6,334 nucleotides of DNA from Methylococcales bacterium. Its GTDB lineage: Bacteria; Pseudomonadota; Gammaproteobacteria; Methylococcales; Methylomonadaceae. The stretch covers positions 1-6,334 of the forward strand of contig JAGLBU010000302.1 of the NCBI GenBank assembly GCA_023146575.1, written 5' to 3'. The notes beneath the pieces were generated by a model. That model had not been told where the DNA came from. It did no database searches and saw only the letters and a list, made by a program, of their open reading frames with translations. Numbering within the stretch: position 1 is the first letter of the stretch; each line of letters starts with the position of its first letter. Positions 1 to 6,334 of this stretch are shown here, in pieces. The translations under genes were made by a program, and so were the position numbers.

Positions 1-1214
1 CGCCATTCAAAGCCTGCGTCTATAAAAATTTTATCTAAGCCTTCTTTTTCTGCTTGGGCTTTAACTAAACCAGAACCTGGAACAATCAAGCCTAGTTTTA
101 TATTTTTAGCGATATGTTTACCTTTAACGACTGCGGCGGCGGCTCTAAAATCTTCAATACGACCGTTCGTGCATGAGCCAATAAAAACTTTATCCAATTG
201 AATATCCGTAATAGCCTGACCTGCGCTTAAATCCATATACTTTAATGCATTTTCAATCCCTTGTTTTTTAACGGTATCGGTTTCATTAGCAGGATCAGGA
301 ATGGTTTCATCAATCGCAATCACAAGTTCAGGTGACGTTCCCCAGCTTACTTGCGGTTTAATATCAGCCGCATTAAACTCAAGGGTTTTATCAAATACAG
401 CCTTTTCATCCGAGTGTAAGTTGCGCCACGCGGTTTCTGCAATTTCCCAATGATCACCTTTTGGGGCAGAAGGTTTGCCTCGATAATAATCAATCGTGGT
501 GTCATCAACCGCAATTAAGCCCGTTCTCGCGCCTGCTTCAATCGCCATATTGCAAATAGTAAAACGGCCTTCCATTGATAAGGCGCTAATCGCTTCGCCT
601 GCAAATTCAATCGCATAACCTGTGCCACCTGCAGTGCCAATTTTACCAATCACGGCTAGCACAATGTCTTTAGCGGTAATCCCAGCCTTGACTTGTCCGT
701 TGATTTTAATCAGCATATTTTTGGATTTTCTCTGTACCAAACATTGTGTCGCTAAGGCATGTTCCACTTCAGAGGTTCCAATGCCAAACGCTAATGCGCC
801 CGATGCACCGTGGGTTGAGGTATGAGAATCCCCACAAACAATGGTCATTCCTGGTAAGGTTGCCCCTTGTTCAGGCCCAATAATATGCACCACCCCTTGG
901 CGCGGATCACTCATCCCATATTCGGTAATATTAAATTCGGCACAATTTTTACCCAGTGTTTCGACTTGTAGTTTAGCCACAGGATCGGTGATGCCTTTAT
1001 CACGGTCAATCGTTGGGACATTATGATCGGTTACTGCTAAATTACGAGAACCTTTCCACGGGGTTCTGTTGCTGAGTCGCAAGCCTTCAAAGGCCTGTGC
1101 AGAGGTAACTTCATGAATTAATTGACGATCAATGTAAATTAAGCATGAGCCATCGTCATAAGTTGAAACCACATGGTCTTGCCATAATTTGTCGTATAAA
1201 GTGTGTGCGGACAT
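1..1214 (-). CDS. leuC: 3-isopropylmalate dehydratase large subunit, 3' end cut by window edge
   Basis: LeuC is the aconitase-family large subunit that, with LeuD, isomerises 2-isopropylmalate to 3-isopropylmalate in cytosolic leucine biosynthesis, using a [4Fe-4S] cluster. The reverse-strand frame opens with ATG at 1214 ([16 protein letters not shown]) and stays open to the window edge, giving 404 codons plus 2 bases of the roughly 465-475 codons usual for the family. Diagnostic segments are [20 protein letters not shown] near residues 27-46, [12 protein letters not shown] at about 126-137, and [16 protein letters not shown], whose Cys348 matches the first cluster ligand (Cys347 of E. coli LeuC). 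The sequence stops at DAGFEW, just before the expected GCSMC motif with the other two cluster cysteines, so these are missing only because of the window edge. No frameshift is seen. It lies 22 bp downstream of adk on the same strand. leuD and leuB may follow outside the window. The start has no good Shine-Dalgarno sequence, but the N-terminus aligns with the family. Confidence 0.97.
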   Translation of the reverse strand, partial: MSAHTLYDKLWQDHVVSTYDDGSCLIYIDRQLIHEVTSAQAFEGLRLSNRTPWKGSRNLAVTDHNVPTIDRDKGITDPVAKLQVETLGKNCAEFNITEYGMSDPRQGVVHIIGPEQGATLPGMTIVCGDSHTSTHGASGALAFGIGTSEVEHALATQCLVQRKSKNMLIKINGQVKAGITAKDIVLAVIGKIGTAGGTGYAIEFAGEAISALSMEGRFTICNMAIEAGARTGLIAVDDTTIDYYRGKPSAPKGDHWEIAETAWRNLHSDEKAVFDKTLEFNAADIKPQVSWGTSPELVIAIDETIPDPANETDTVKKQGIENALKYMDLSAGQAITDIQLDKVFIGSCTNGRIEDFRAAAAVVKGKHIAKNIKLGLIVPGSGLVKAQAEKEGLDKIFIDAGFEW

Positions 1215-1230
1215 AATTTTATTGAGTTGT

Positions 1231-1236
1231 ATTATA
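1231..1236 (-). promoter_or_regulatory. Possible -10 box for leuC
   Basis: A perfect TATAAT lies on the minus strand immediately after the adk stop codon and 16 bp before the leuC ATG. The best -35 candidate, TTAACT inside the end of adk, matches the consensus at only four of six positions and has a short 15-bp spacer. If used, the transcript would have a leader of only about 10 nt, which fits the absence of a Shine-Dalgarno sequence before leuC. In such AT-rich DNA the match may be chance, and leuC could simply be co-transcribed with adk. Confidence 0.25.
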
Positions 1237-1935
<699 letters not shown>

Positions 1936-1950
1936 TAAACCGTTTATTTT

Positions 1951-2005
1951 ATCCTAAAAAGTCGCATAATAAATAAAAATGCGTCGTTTTGCTGAATTTT
2001 AGGAT
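1951..2005. repeat. 55-bp imperfect inverted repeat between the operon and adk
   Basis: The outer arms are perfect 9-bp complements (ATCCTAAAA at 1951-1959, TTTTAGGAT at 1997-2005). Inside are a second pair of arms, CGCAT at 1963-1967 and ATGCG at 1979-1983, flanked by a T-T mismatch and one more G-C pair (1961 with 1985). An 11-nt stretch on one side (1986-1996) is unpaired. The central loop is AT only. In the minus-strand transcript it lies about 60 nt after the stop of the exported-protein gene and about 70 nt before the adk ATG. It could be a weak terminator for the operon, part of the adk leader, or a protein-binding dyad. It lacks a strong U-run directly after a GC-rich stem, so I do not call it an intrinsic terminator. 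Confidence 0.4.
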
Positions 2006-2014
2006 GAACTAAAA
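1997..2014. repeat. Small inverted repeat sharing an arm with the 55-bp element
   Basis: TTTTAG (1997-2002) and CTAAAA (2009-2014) are perfect complements separated by 6 nt. The left arm is the same segment used by the outer arm of the larger 55-bp repeat, so the two foldings exclude each other. Being AT-rich and short, it may be chance. Confidence 0.25.
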
Positions 2015-2047
2015 TAAGGTTATCATAATTAGCATGGAGGTTTGAAA

Positions 2048-2061
2048 GCATTAATCAATGC
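2048..2061. repeat. Short hairpin just past the stop of the exported-protein gene
   Basis: GCATT and AATGC form a 5-bp stem with a 4-nt loop, 6 bp beyond the stop codon of the last operon gene. A short T-run (TTT) follows on the minus strand. This is the position expected for a terminator of the five-gene operon, but the stem is short and the T-run is broken after three bases, so it would be a weak terminator at best. Confidence 0.25.
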
Positions 2062-2067
2062 GAAGCT

Positions 2068-2541
2068 TTATAAGCTAAACTCGCAAACATTAATGGGGCT
2101 TTTGCTTAAGGATGGTTGTCCTGTACTCATTTTTTCACGTGGTAATAACTTTGGATGATTACTTGCCCCACGGTTTTTGGTCGGGTTAGTTGACGGAATT
2201 ATTTGAGTAGAATAGGCAAAGAAATTCAGTTTTGAAGACGATTTTACAATGTAAAGCTTTTCAGCATTTTTAGGGATTTCATACTGACTGGGGCTGACAT
2301 TTGAAATATGTGTGAGATGTTTTTTGAGGGATTTAATCTCTTCAAAATTTAACGATCCCTGGGCGTTATTTTCAGTGGTTTGGACTTTAACGTAAAAATA
2401 AGGTCGGTCGCGCTGGTTTTTTTTATCATAAAAAAAAGTCAGACGGTTTTGATTCCGTTCAAGTGCTAGGCAATTGTCAGCGTTTGCGATTGAAACCGTG
2501 AAAAAGGATAAACAAATTATTAAGGCATTGATTTTACACAT
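2068..2541 (-). CDS. Small exported protein of unknown function, last gene of the operon
   Basis: I do not recognise this family. The 157-aa product begins with a typical Sec signal peptide: a short N-region with one Lys, a hydrophobic core at about residues 4-18 (INALIICLSFFTVSI) and an ANA-D cleavage site after residue 21. No lipobox Cys follows the cleavage site, so a soluble periplasmic or secreted protein is most likely. The mature part has a strand-like section at about 33-50 (LTFFYDKKNQ, PYFYVKVQT), a short probable helix around EEIKSLKKHL, and a Ser/Thr/Pro/Lys-rich, probably disordered tail from about 113 to 150. There are two mature cysteines, Cys24 and Cys153, near opposite ends, which could form a disulfide. 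Its ATG lies inside the end of the upstream membrane Lon-like gene (22-bp overlap, different frame) with no good ribosome binding site, suggesting translational coupling. Its location fits a partner of that protein's extracytoplasmic domain; this is inference. Confidence 0.75.
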   Translation of the reverse strand: MCKINALIICLSFFTVSIANADNCLALERNQNRLTFFYDKKNQRDRPYFYVKVQTTENNAQGSLNFEEIKSLKKHLTHISNVSPSQYEIPKNAEKLYIVKSSSKLNFFAYSTQIIPSTNPTKNRGASNHPKLLPREKMSTGQPSLSKSPINVCEFSL

Positions 2542-3842
2542 GGCGGTGAACTAAAAATAGATTTATAGGCAAAAGCATAGCTGCCAGGGAATTGTGTGGT
2601 TAAAAAATCTCGAACTTCTAAAACTTTAAGTGACTCTGATTCTGGGAAACGCGCGATTAAAAGTTGATAAATATCCTCAGCAGCAATAGGCGTTCTTTGC
2701 ATGGCAATCATTAAAACCCGTTCTTCTTCATAGGTTTTGTTTATTTCTTCTTCCATTGGCCAGTACCATTGAAAAACATCGTCAGCAGCAACGGTAATTG
2801 CTTGTTGCGTTTCAGTGTCGTGCGTAATAATCTTATACGCCGCTTTTTCACCTACGTCAATGAGTGCAATATAGTACAGTGATGTGAGAGGTGTTTTTAG
2901 AGGCTTAATTTTCCACCCAATACCAAGGTTATAGTCTTGGTTTTTATCGGCTAAAATAGGTAAAAGCGCCACCGAGCCATCTCGTTTTAAATCATAATAT
3001 TGGACTTCAGTTTCATCGCGGTTAGTGCAGACTAAAAAAGGTTCATTTTTTTCTTTTCCCCTTAATACATCAATATGAATAGGGTAGTTAAGCCAGCTAA
3101 CATGCAAGGTTAACCATATAAATAATATGGCAATAATACTGGTACTTACGAGTAAGCTTTTATCCTCAGGTAAAAAATGGCTTTCATCGGCATGTAAAAT
3201 TTTTGCCGCATCACTCAGCCAACGAATCGGCTTGACCTGAATATTGAGCGCCGCTAATGCTTTGACTTCGGGCAAATTATTAACAGGATAACGTTTACCA
3301 TTATGCAAATATTCGTAGGGCGTAAAACAATATAAAAAATCTCTAGGCAGCGCGTTTGATTGACGTTTTTCTAATAATAATTGCAATTTTTGCGGAATGC
3401 CATTCACTGTATCAACCGCTACGTCATAATCTTTTTGGGTATCGTTACTGAGTTTCCCCGTCGCAATGGTGTATCTTATAGGGCTTCTGCTGGAGTTCAT
3501 TAGCAAGGCGATAGCTAAACCCAACTGCATACTTTCGCCTTCAAAATCTAAAATATTAACGCAATGCAGACGTTGAGTGTCCAGCCAACTGTAGCGTTTA
3601 AAGCGTTGATAAAGCGCCCAAAAGGGTATTTTAAGACTTAATTTGTGAACCGAATTAACCGCTTTTAAGCCTTCTTCGTATAAACCAAAAGGCCGAAGGG
3701 GTGAGACCACAAAATGCCAATCTTTATCCAGTGATTTTTTATCCCATTCGCTTTGACCATCGCAATAAATTTCTAATAATTGATTCGGTTGATCTGTAAG
3801 TTCCACCAGTGGAATATAAACGGTGGCGCGTGACAAATTCAT
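2520..3842 (-). CDS. Membrane-anchored Lon-type protease-like protein with extracytoplasmic C-terminal domain
   Basis: The 440-aa product has three parts. Residues 1 to about 217 resemble the proteolytic domain of Lon (peptidase family S16). The motif DFEGESMQLGLAIALL (99-114) puts Ser104 at the Lon catalytic Ser position. IATGKL (126-131) is followed by a short insertion, and VNGIPQKL (146-153) puts Lys152 at the catalytic Lys (E. coli Lon Ser679 and Lys722). LNIQVKPIRWLSDAAKIL (199-216) matches the end of the Lon domain. The Ser-to-Lys spacing is 48 residues against 43 in E. coli Lon. Residues 230-250 form one hydrophobic membrane helix, and 251-440 would be outside the cytosol. That part is probably strand-rich and vaguely recalls DUF4384-type domains (RDGSVALLPI near 287-296, RVLMIAMQRTP near 375-385); I am unsure of this. 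No ATPase domain is present. The start ATG has a TGGA eight or so bases upstream, and the gene lies 11 bp after the 190-aa Lon-like gene. Proteolytic activity is untested; it could be a non-catalytic scaffold. Confidence 0.8.
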   Translation of the reverse strand: MNLSRATVYIPLVELTDQPNQLLEIYCDGQSEWDKKSLDKDWHFVVSPLRPFGLYEEGLKAVNSVHKLSLKIPFWALYQRFKRYSWLDTQRLHCVNILDFEGESMQLGLAIALLMNSSRSPIRYTIATGKLSNDTQKDYDVAVDTVNGIPQKLQLLLEKRQSNALPRDFLYCFTPYEYLHNGKRYPVNNLPEVKALAALNIQVKPIRWLSDAAKILHADESHFLPEDKSLLVSTSIIAILFIWLTLHVSWLNYPIHIDVLRGKEKNEPFLVCTNRDETEVQYYDLKRDGSVALLPILADKNQDYNLGIGWKIKPLKTPLTSLYYIALIDVGEKAAYKIITHDTETQQAITVAADDVFQWYWPMEEEINKTYEEERVLMIAMQRTPIAAEDIYQLLIARFPESESLKVLEVRDFLTTQFPGSYAFAYKSIFSSPPCVKSMP

Positions 3843-3853
3843 AGTTTATTCCA

Positions 3854-4426
3854 TTAAGACATTGCACAGAAATCAGCAGAAATACCTAGGCAATCCAAAA
3901 CCTGATAAGCGTTTGCTACAGGTTTTAAAAAAATATTTAATTTAGCAAGATGCGCCATTAAAGCAGCATCTATATCATTCAAGGCAGCACTGGGGAAAAA
4001 TAACGGAACTTTTTCGGGTTGTACGCCTAATTTTAAAATTGATGTTAATTGAGCCTCTAAATAATCGCCACCAACAAGGGGTAATTGTAAACAATCATGT
4101 TGTATTGTACCAATTGCAATGATTTTTTGATAATTACAAAGCTTTTGTTGAATGAAAATACTTAAAATTAAGCCTAAATTAACCGAATTTAACGAATCTA
4201 AATTTAAAAAATGGTTTCCAATTTGCAAATGACTGGCAGGAATATCAGAATAAGCCAGTGTTTCTAAAATTTTTTTAGTTTCTATGACCGACGAGGTCAA
4301 GCCACTTTTGTGGATTGCTTGGAAATTAACCCCGTAAAAATAAGCAGGTTCACTGATAATCTCCAAGAACACAACCTCGGATTCTCTTCCTAAACTCATA
4401 ATAGGAATCAATACCCTTTTGCGCAT
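3854..4426 (-). CDS. Stand-alone Lon-type domain protein lacking the catalytic lysine
   Basis: The 190-aa product looks like a Lon protease domain without any ATPase or substrate-binding N-domain. In order: strands around EVVFLEIISE (17-26), a helix SSVIETKKILETL (45-57), then LNSVNLGLILSIFI (79-92), which corresponds to the GPSAG region and puts Ser81 at the catalytic Ser. IIAIGTI (102-108) corresponds to AMTGEI, LPLVGGDYLEAQL (115-127) to LPIGGLKEKLL, and LAKLNIFLKPVANAYQVLDCL (160-180) to the C-terminal end of Lon. Residue Ser81+43, the spacing of the catalytic Lys in E. coli Lon, is Glu124, so the Ser-Lys dyad is broken and protease activity is doubtful. It shares SxxLGL and LxxLNIxxKP patterns with the Lon domain of the next gene, suggesting an old duplication. 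No signal peptide or membrane helix is seen, so it is probably cytosolic. It starts 6 bp after the TGA-TAG stops of the previous gene, indicating co-translation. The family assignment is from motif order only. Confidence 0.7.
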   Translation of the reverse strand: MRKRVLIPIMSLGRESEVVFLEIISEPAYFYGVNFQAIHKSGLTSSVIETKKILETLAYSDIPASHLQIGNHFLNLDSLNSVNLGLILSIFIQQKLCNYQKIIAIGTIQHDCLQLPLVGGDYLEAQLTSILKLGVQPEKVPLFFPSAALNDIDAALMAHLAKLNIFLKPVANAYQVLDCLGISADFCAMS

Positions 4427-4432
4427 GACCTA

Positions 4433-4966
4433 TCACTCAATAAGCGCGATAACAGGGCGTAATAATGCTTGACGAACAATGGGTGAATTTTCCAATGTAT
4501 CATCTATTCCCTCGCCATCTTCATCTAAACGAATCACGGTGATTAAATCATCTTTACTATTATTCGCGGCAATACCAATTAAACGATGGGCATACCGACT
4601 ACTGGCAAGATTTAACGCTTCAATTTTCAAGCGCAATTTATTATCAGCTAACACTTGAAGAGTCAATCGAAACTGCTTATTACCAGAAAGTAATGATTTT
4701 TCAGGCAAGGCATCTTGTGTTTCACGTGTATCCGCCGCAAGGCGTTGAATATCGGTTAAATAACGAAATTTAAGGGTAGGGAACGATAAAATTTTATTCA
4801 GTTTTTGACCGCGTTTAATCCAACTTAAAAGACTTTCATCGAATAAACGTTTTGGTAAACCAGCTAAAAAATTATCTACTGTTTCTTCTGAAACGGGTCT
4901 CTCCTTGTCGACTAACATTAAGCGTTGATAAGCTTCTTGCCATACTTGTTGAGTGGTTAAAGTCAT
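4433..4966 (-). CDS. Unrecognised 177-aa operon protein, helical front and strand-rich back half
   Basis: I do not recognise this protein. The first 75 or so residues look helical (TTQQVWQEAYQRLMLV; ETVDNFLAGLPKRLFDESLLSWIKRG), and residues 97-148 alternate hydrophobic and polar residues as in a beta-sandwich (KQFRLTLQVLADNKLRLKIEAL, then ASSRYAHRLIGIA and LITVIRLDEDGEG). The C-terminus is SPIVRQALLRPVIALIE. It has no signal peptide, membrane helix, cysteine, or nucleotide-binding motif, so it is probably a cytosolic binding or adaptor protein. The ATG has a good ribosome binding site (GGAG about 9 nt upstream). It follows the 441-aa gene after 38 bp and is separated from the 190-aa Lon-like gene by 6 bp. 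Its end carries tandem in-frame stops (TGA TAG). Its tight placement points to a function shared with the Lon-like pair; the function itself is unknown. Confidence 0.7.
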   Translation of the reverse strand: MTLTTQQVWQEAYQRLMLVDKERPVSEETVDNFLAGLPKRLFDESLLSWIKRGQKLNKILSFPTLKFRYLTDIQRLAADTRETQDALPEKSLLSGNKQFRLTLQVLADNKLRLKIEALNLASSRYAHRLIGIAANNSKDDLITVIRLDEDGEGIDDTLENSPIVRQALLRPVIALIE

Positions 4967-4972
4967 GGTTTC

Positions 4973-4980
4973 TATCTCCG
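4973..4980 (-). promoter_or_regulatory. Ribosome binding site of the 177-aa gene
   Basis: On the minus strand CGGAGATA lies upstream of the ATG at 4966, with GGAG about 9 nt from the start codon. It is the clearest Shine-Dalgarno sequence in the operon and supports this ATG. The remaining genes have weaker sites or overlaps, which fits coupled translation after this point. Confidence 0.5.
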
Positions 4981-5004
4981 TTGTGTGAGAGTTAATACCC
5001 TCAT

Positions 5005-6330
5005 TTAAGGAACAAAATCATTCAAAGGGACATGTTTTTGCATTATAAGTTTTATTTTTTGGATAATCTTATCGACTAATTTTTCCTCCTTCATTTTTGC
5101 GTAATTCTTATCCGCTGCCACTAAACGGCGAAATTGAATATCATTAAAAAGCCCTTTATCACTATAAAGGGGGCGTTGTAACACTAAAACTTGTTCAAAA
5201 AAATACGCGGTTAAAGGCGTAAAACTATCGGTGTAATCGGTTAACAGGTTTTTGAGCGCACTGTCCATTTCAGAAGAACATTCCTCTTCTGCCGCTAATG
5301 TATCGGCAAACCCATGATTTTCCTTACCACTGTCATCAAACGAATTAAACTCTATTTTTAATAAAGCCGTTCCCACCTTGCTGTGGCTAAATTCCATAAA
5401 ATCATAAAACCCTGCCAATTTTGCCAACTTTTTGGGGTTTTTAGTTTTACGAGCTTGTATCTCTAAAAACGCCTGTTGATACGCTAAACTTAACTCTTTT
5501 TGCTGACCTGTTTTTAACAAATCATCGCTGGTTCTTTTCAGTAACTTTAAATCCCGTAACTTACCGATTGAAAGCTCACCACGCCATTCTTGAGGCGGTA
5601 ATCCACACGAGCGTAACAAACCATAATTTTCATTTAAAGAACTTAAAATACGCTCAATTAAAGGCACAAACCACGTTGATTGGGTAGTGATTGCCGATTT
5701 TAACGGCGATGGCATGACTTCAATCAAATCAAACAATGAAATTTCTTCAATCAGTTCGGCACTATTTCGACCTAAAACCAACTGAAAGCACCCGTATTTT
5801 TTACGATAAGTTTCAGAAACCGCACTCACATTTTTCAACTTTTTACACTGTTTTTTAGCAATGGTCTCGGTAGCTTTAAAAAACGTATCAGTCACCGATG
5901 GCTCTGTATGGCGGCGTTTAATTTTTGTTCTTTGCCAAACATCATTAACATTATAACGACACAACATTAACAACAACATGTGTAAATTTGACGGCAGCGA
6001 CTTTTGTTTACTCACAATCGTTAAACGGCGGCTTAAAATCTCCTCCGTATAATAAATACTCTCAATGTGCAATTTTTCGATATGACCCTTAGGCATCACA
6101 TAATCAATCAATAAATCGCTGGACTTCTGGCTATAATCCCGAAACAAAAGTTCGCGCTGATAAAACTTTTTGTTTAAAGAAAGCATGATCTTTACCGTTA
6201 ATCTATCTTTCAGAGGAATACGTTGACCTAATAATTCAGGGTTACTCAAATAATCCGCTAAAATCCCCCCTAATTTCTTGGCAAAAATAGTAATAATACG
6301 AGGCGGTTTCCTAGACGCTTGCATCGCCAT
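5005..6330 (-). CDS. Unrecognised helical 441-aa protein, first visible gene of the operon (start uncertain)
   Basis: I do not recognise this family. The visible product is 441 aa and mostly helical. The N-terminal third is basic (RKPPRIITIFAKKL at the start, KIKRRH near 136-141, KKQCKKLKN near 159-167). A second helical block runs from about 190 to 315 (ELIEEISLFDLIEVM, a CGLPPQEWRGELS segment near 242-254, then LRDLKLLKRTSDDLLKTG). An acidic, probably flexible linker lies at about 331-356, followed by a helical C-terminal block with LTAYFFEQVLVLQRPLY (373-389) and a lysine-rich end. There is no signal peptide, membrane helix, Walker motif or clear helix-turn-helix. Basic residues could suit nucleic-acid or protein binding, but that is a guess. 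ATG at 6330 and another at 6324 are possible starts. Only 4 bases lie upstream, and the codon before 6330 (TTT) is still open, so the gene may begin beyond the window. The next gene starts 38 bp downstream. Confidence 0.65.
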   Translation of the reverse strand: MAMQASRKPPRIITIFAKKLGGILADYLSNPELLGQRIPLKDRLTVKIMLSLNKKFYQRELLFRDYSQKSSDLLIDYVMPKGHIEKLHIESIYYTEEILSRRLTIVSKQKSLPSNLHMLLLMLCRYNVNDVWQRTKIKRRHTEPSVTDTFFKATETIAKKQCKKLKNVSAVSETYRKKYGCFQLVLGRNSAELIEEISLFDLIEVMPSPLKSAITTQSTWFVPLIERILSSLNENYGLLRSCGLPPQEWRGELSIGKLRDLKLLKRTSDDLLKTGQQKELSLAYQQAFLEIQARKTKNPKKLAKLAGFYDFMEFSHSKVGTALLKIEFNSFDDSGKENHGFADTLAAEEECSSEMDSALKNLLTDYTDSFTPLTAYFFEQVLVLQRPLYSDKGLFNDIQFRRLVAADKNYAKMKEEKLVDKIIQKIKLIMQKHVPLNDFVP

Positions 6331-6334
6331 AAAT

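Noticed and set aside
622..825. Plus-strand open frame of 67 codons
   Set aside because: It lies fully inside leuC on the opposite strand, where the LeuC reading is well conserved. Its product (Pro/Ile/Cys-rich) resembles nothing.
841..1026. Plus-strand open frame of 61 codons
   Set aside because: It is an antisense shadow of leuC around the [12 protein letters not shown] motif, with no ribosome binding site or recognisable product.
1..1214. leuC as a truncated pseudogene
   Set aside because: The frame is intact to the window edge and ends at DAGFEW, exactly where the normal protein would continue to its GCSMC motif; the truncation is due to the window.
1960..2067. Strong intrinsic terminator after the operon
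   Set aside because: The available stems are AT-rich or only 5 bp and lack a proper run of T directly after a GC-rich stem.
2520..3842. Complete Lon protease or LonB
   Set aside because: There are no Walker A or B motifs or any ATPase region, and the membrane helix follows the protease-like domain.

Overview
The window is about 6.3 kb of moderately AT-rich bacterial DNA. Every supported gene is on the minus strand, so transcription runs from right to left. LeuC and Adk resemble their Escherichia coli counterparts closely by eye; Adk has the long LID domain without zinc-binding cysteines. I infer a gammaproteobacterium, possibly an AT-rich methanotroph or sulfur-oxidising lineage, but the genus cannot be fixed from this sequence.

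Right part (6330 down to 2068): five closely spaced genes that look like one operon. In transcription order they are (1) a 441-aa, mostly helical protein I do not recognise, whose true start may lie outside the window; (2) a 177-aa protein with a helical front and a strand-rich back half, also unrecognised; (3) a 190-aa stand-alone Lon-type protease-like domain in which the catalytic Lys position is Glu; (4) a 440-aa protein with a second Lon-type domain that keeps a plausible Ser104/Lys152 dyad, followed by one transmembrane helix and an extracytoplasmic domain; (5) a 157-aa exported protein with a clear Sec signal peptide, whose start overlaps the end of gene 4 by 22 bp. No AAA+ ATPase domain is present in any of the five. 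Cytosolic proteins, a membrane-spanning Lon-like protein and an exported partner together suggest an uncharacterised cross-membrane regulatory or proteolytic system. This is the most interesting part of the window.

Middle (1879-2067): a 189-bp intergenic region between the operon and adk. It holds several inverted repeats, including a 55-bp element with 9-bp perfect outer arms and, next to the adk ribosome binding site, short segments that could form mutually exclusive hairpins.

Left part (1878 down to 1): two housekeeping genes, adk (adenylate kinase) and, 22 bp downstream, leuC (large subunit of 3-isopropylmalate dehydratase). leuC runs off the left edge just before its second iron-sulfur cysteine motif. 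There is no gene-free stretch longer than 300 bp, and I see no tRNA, rRNA, CRISPR array, insertion sequence or transposase.
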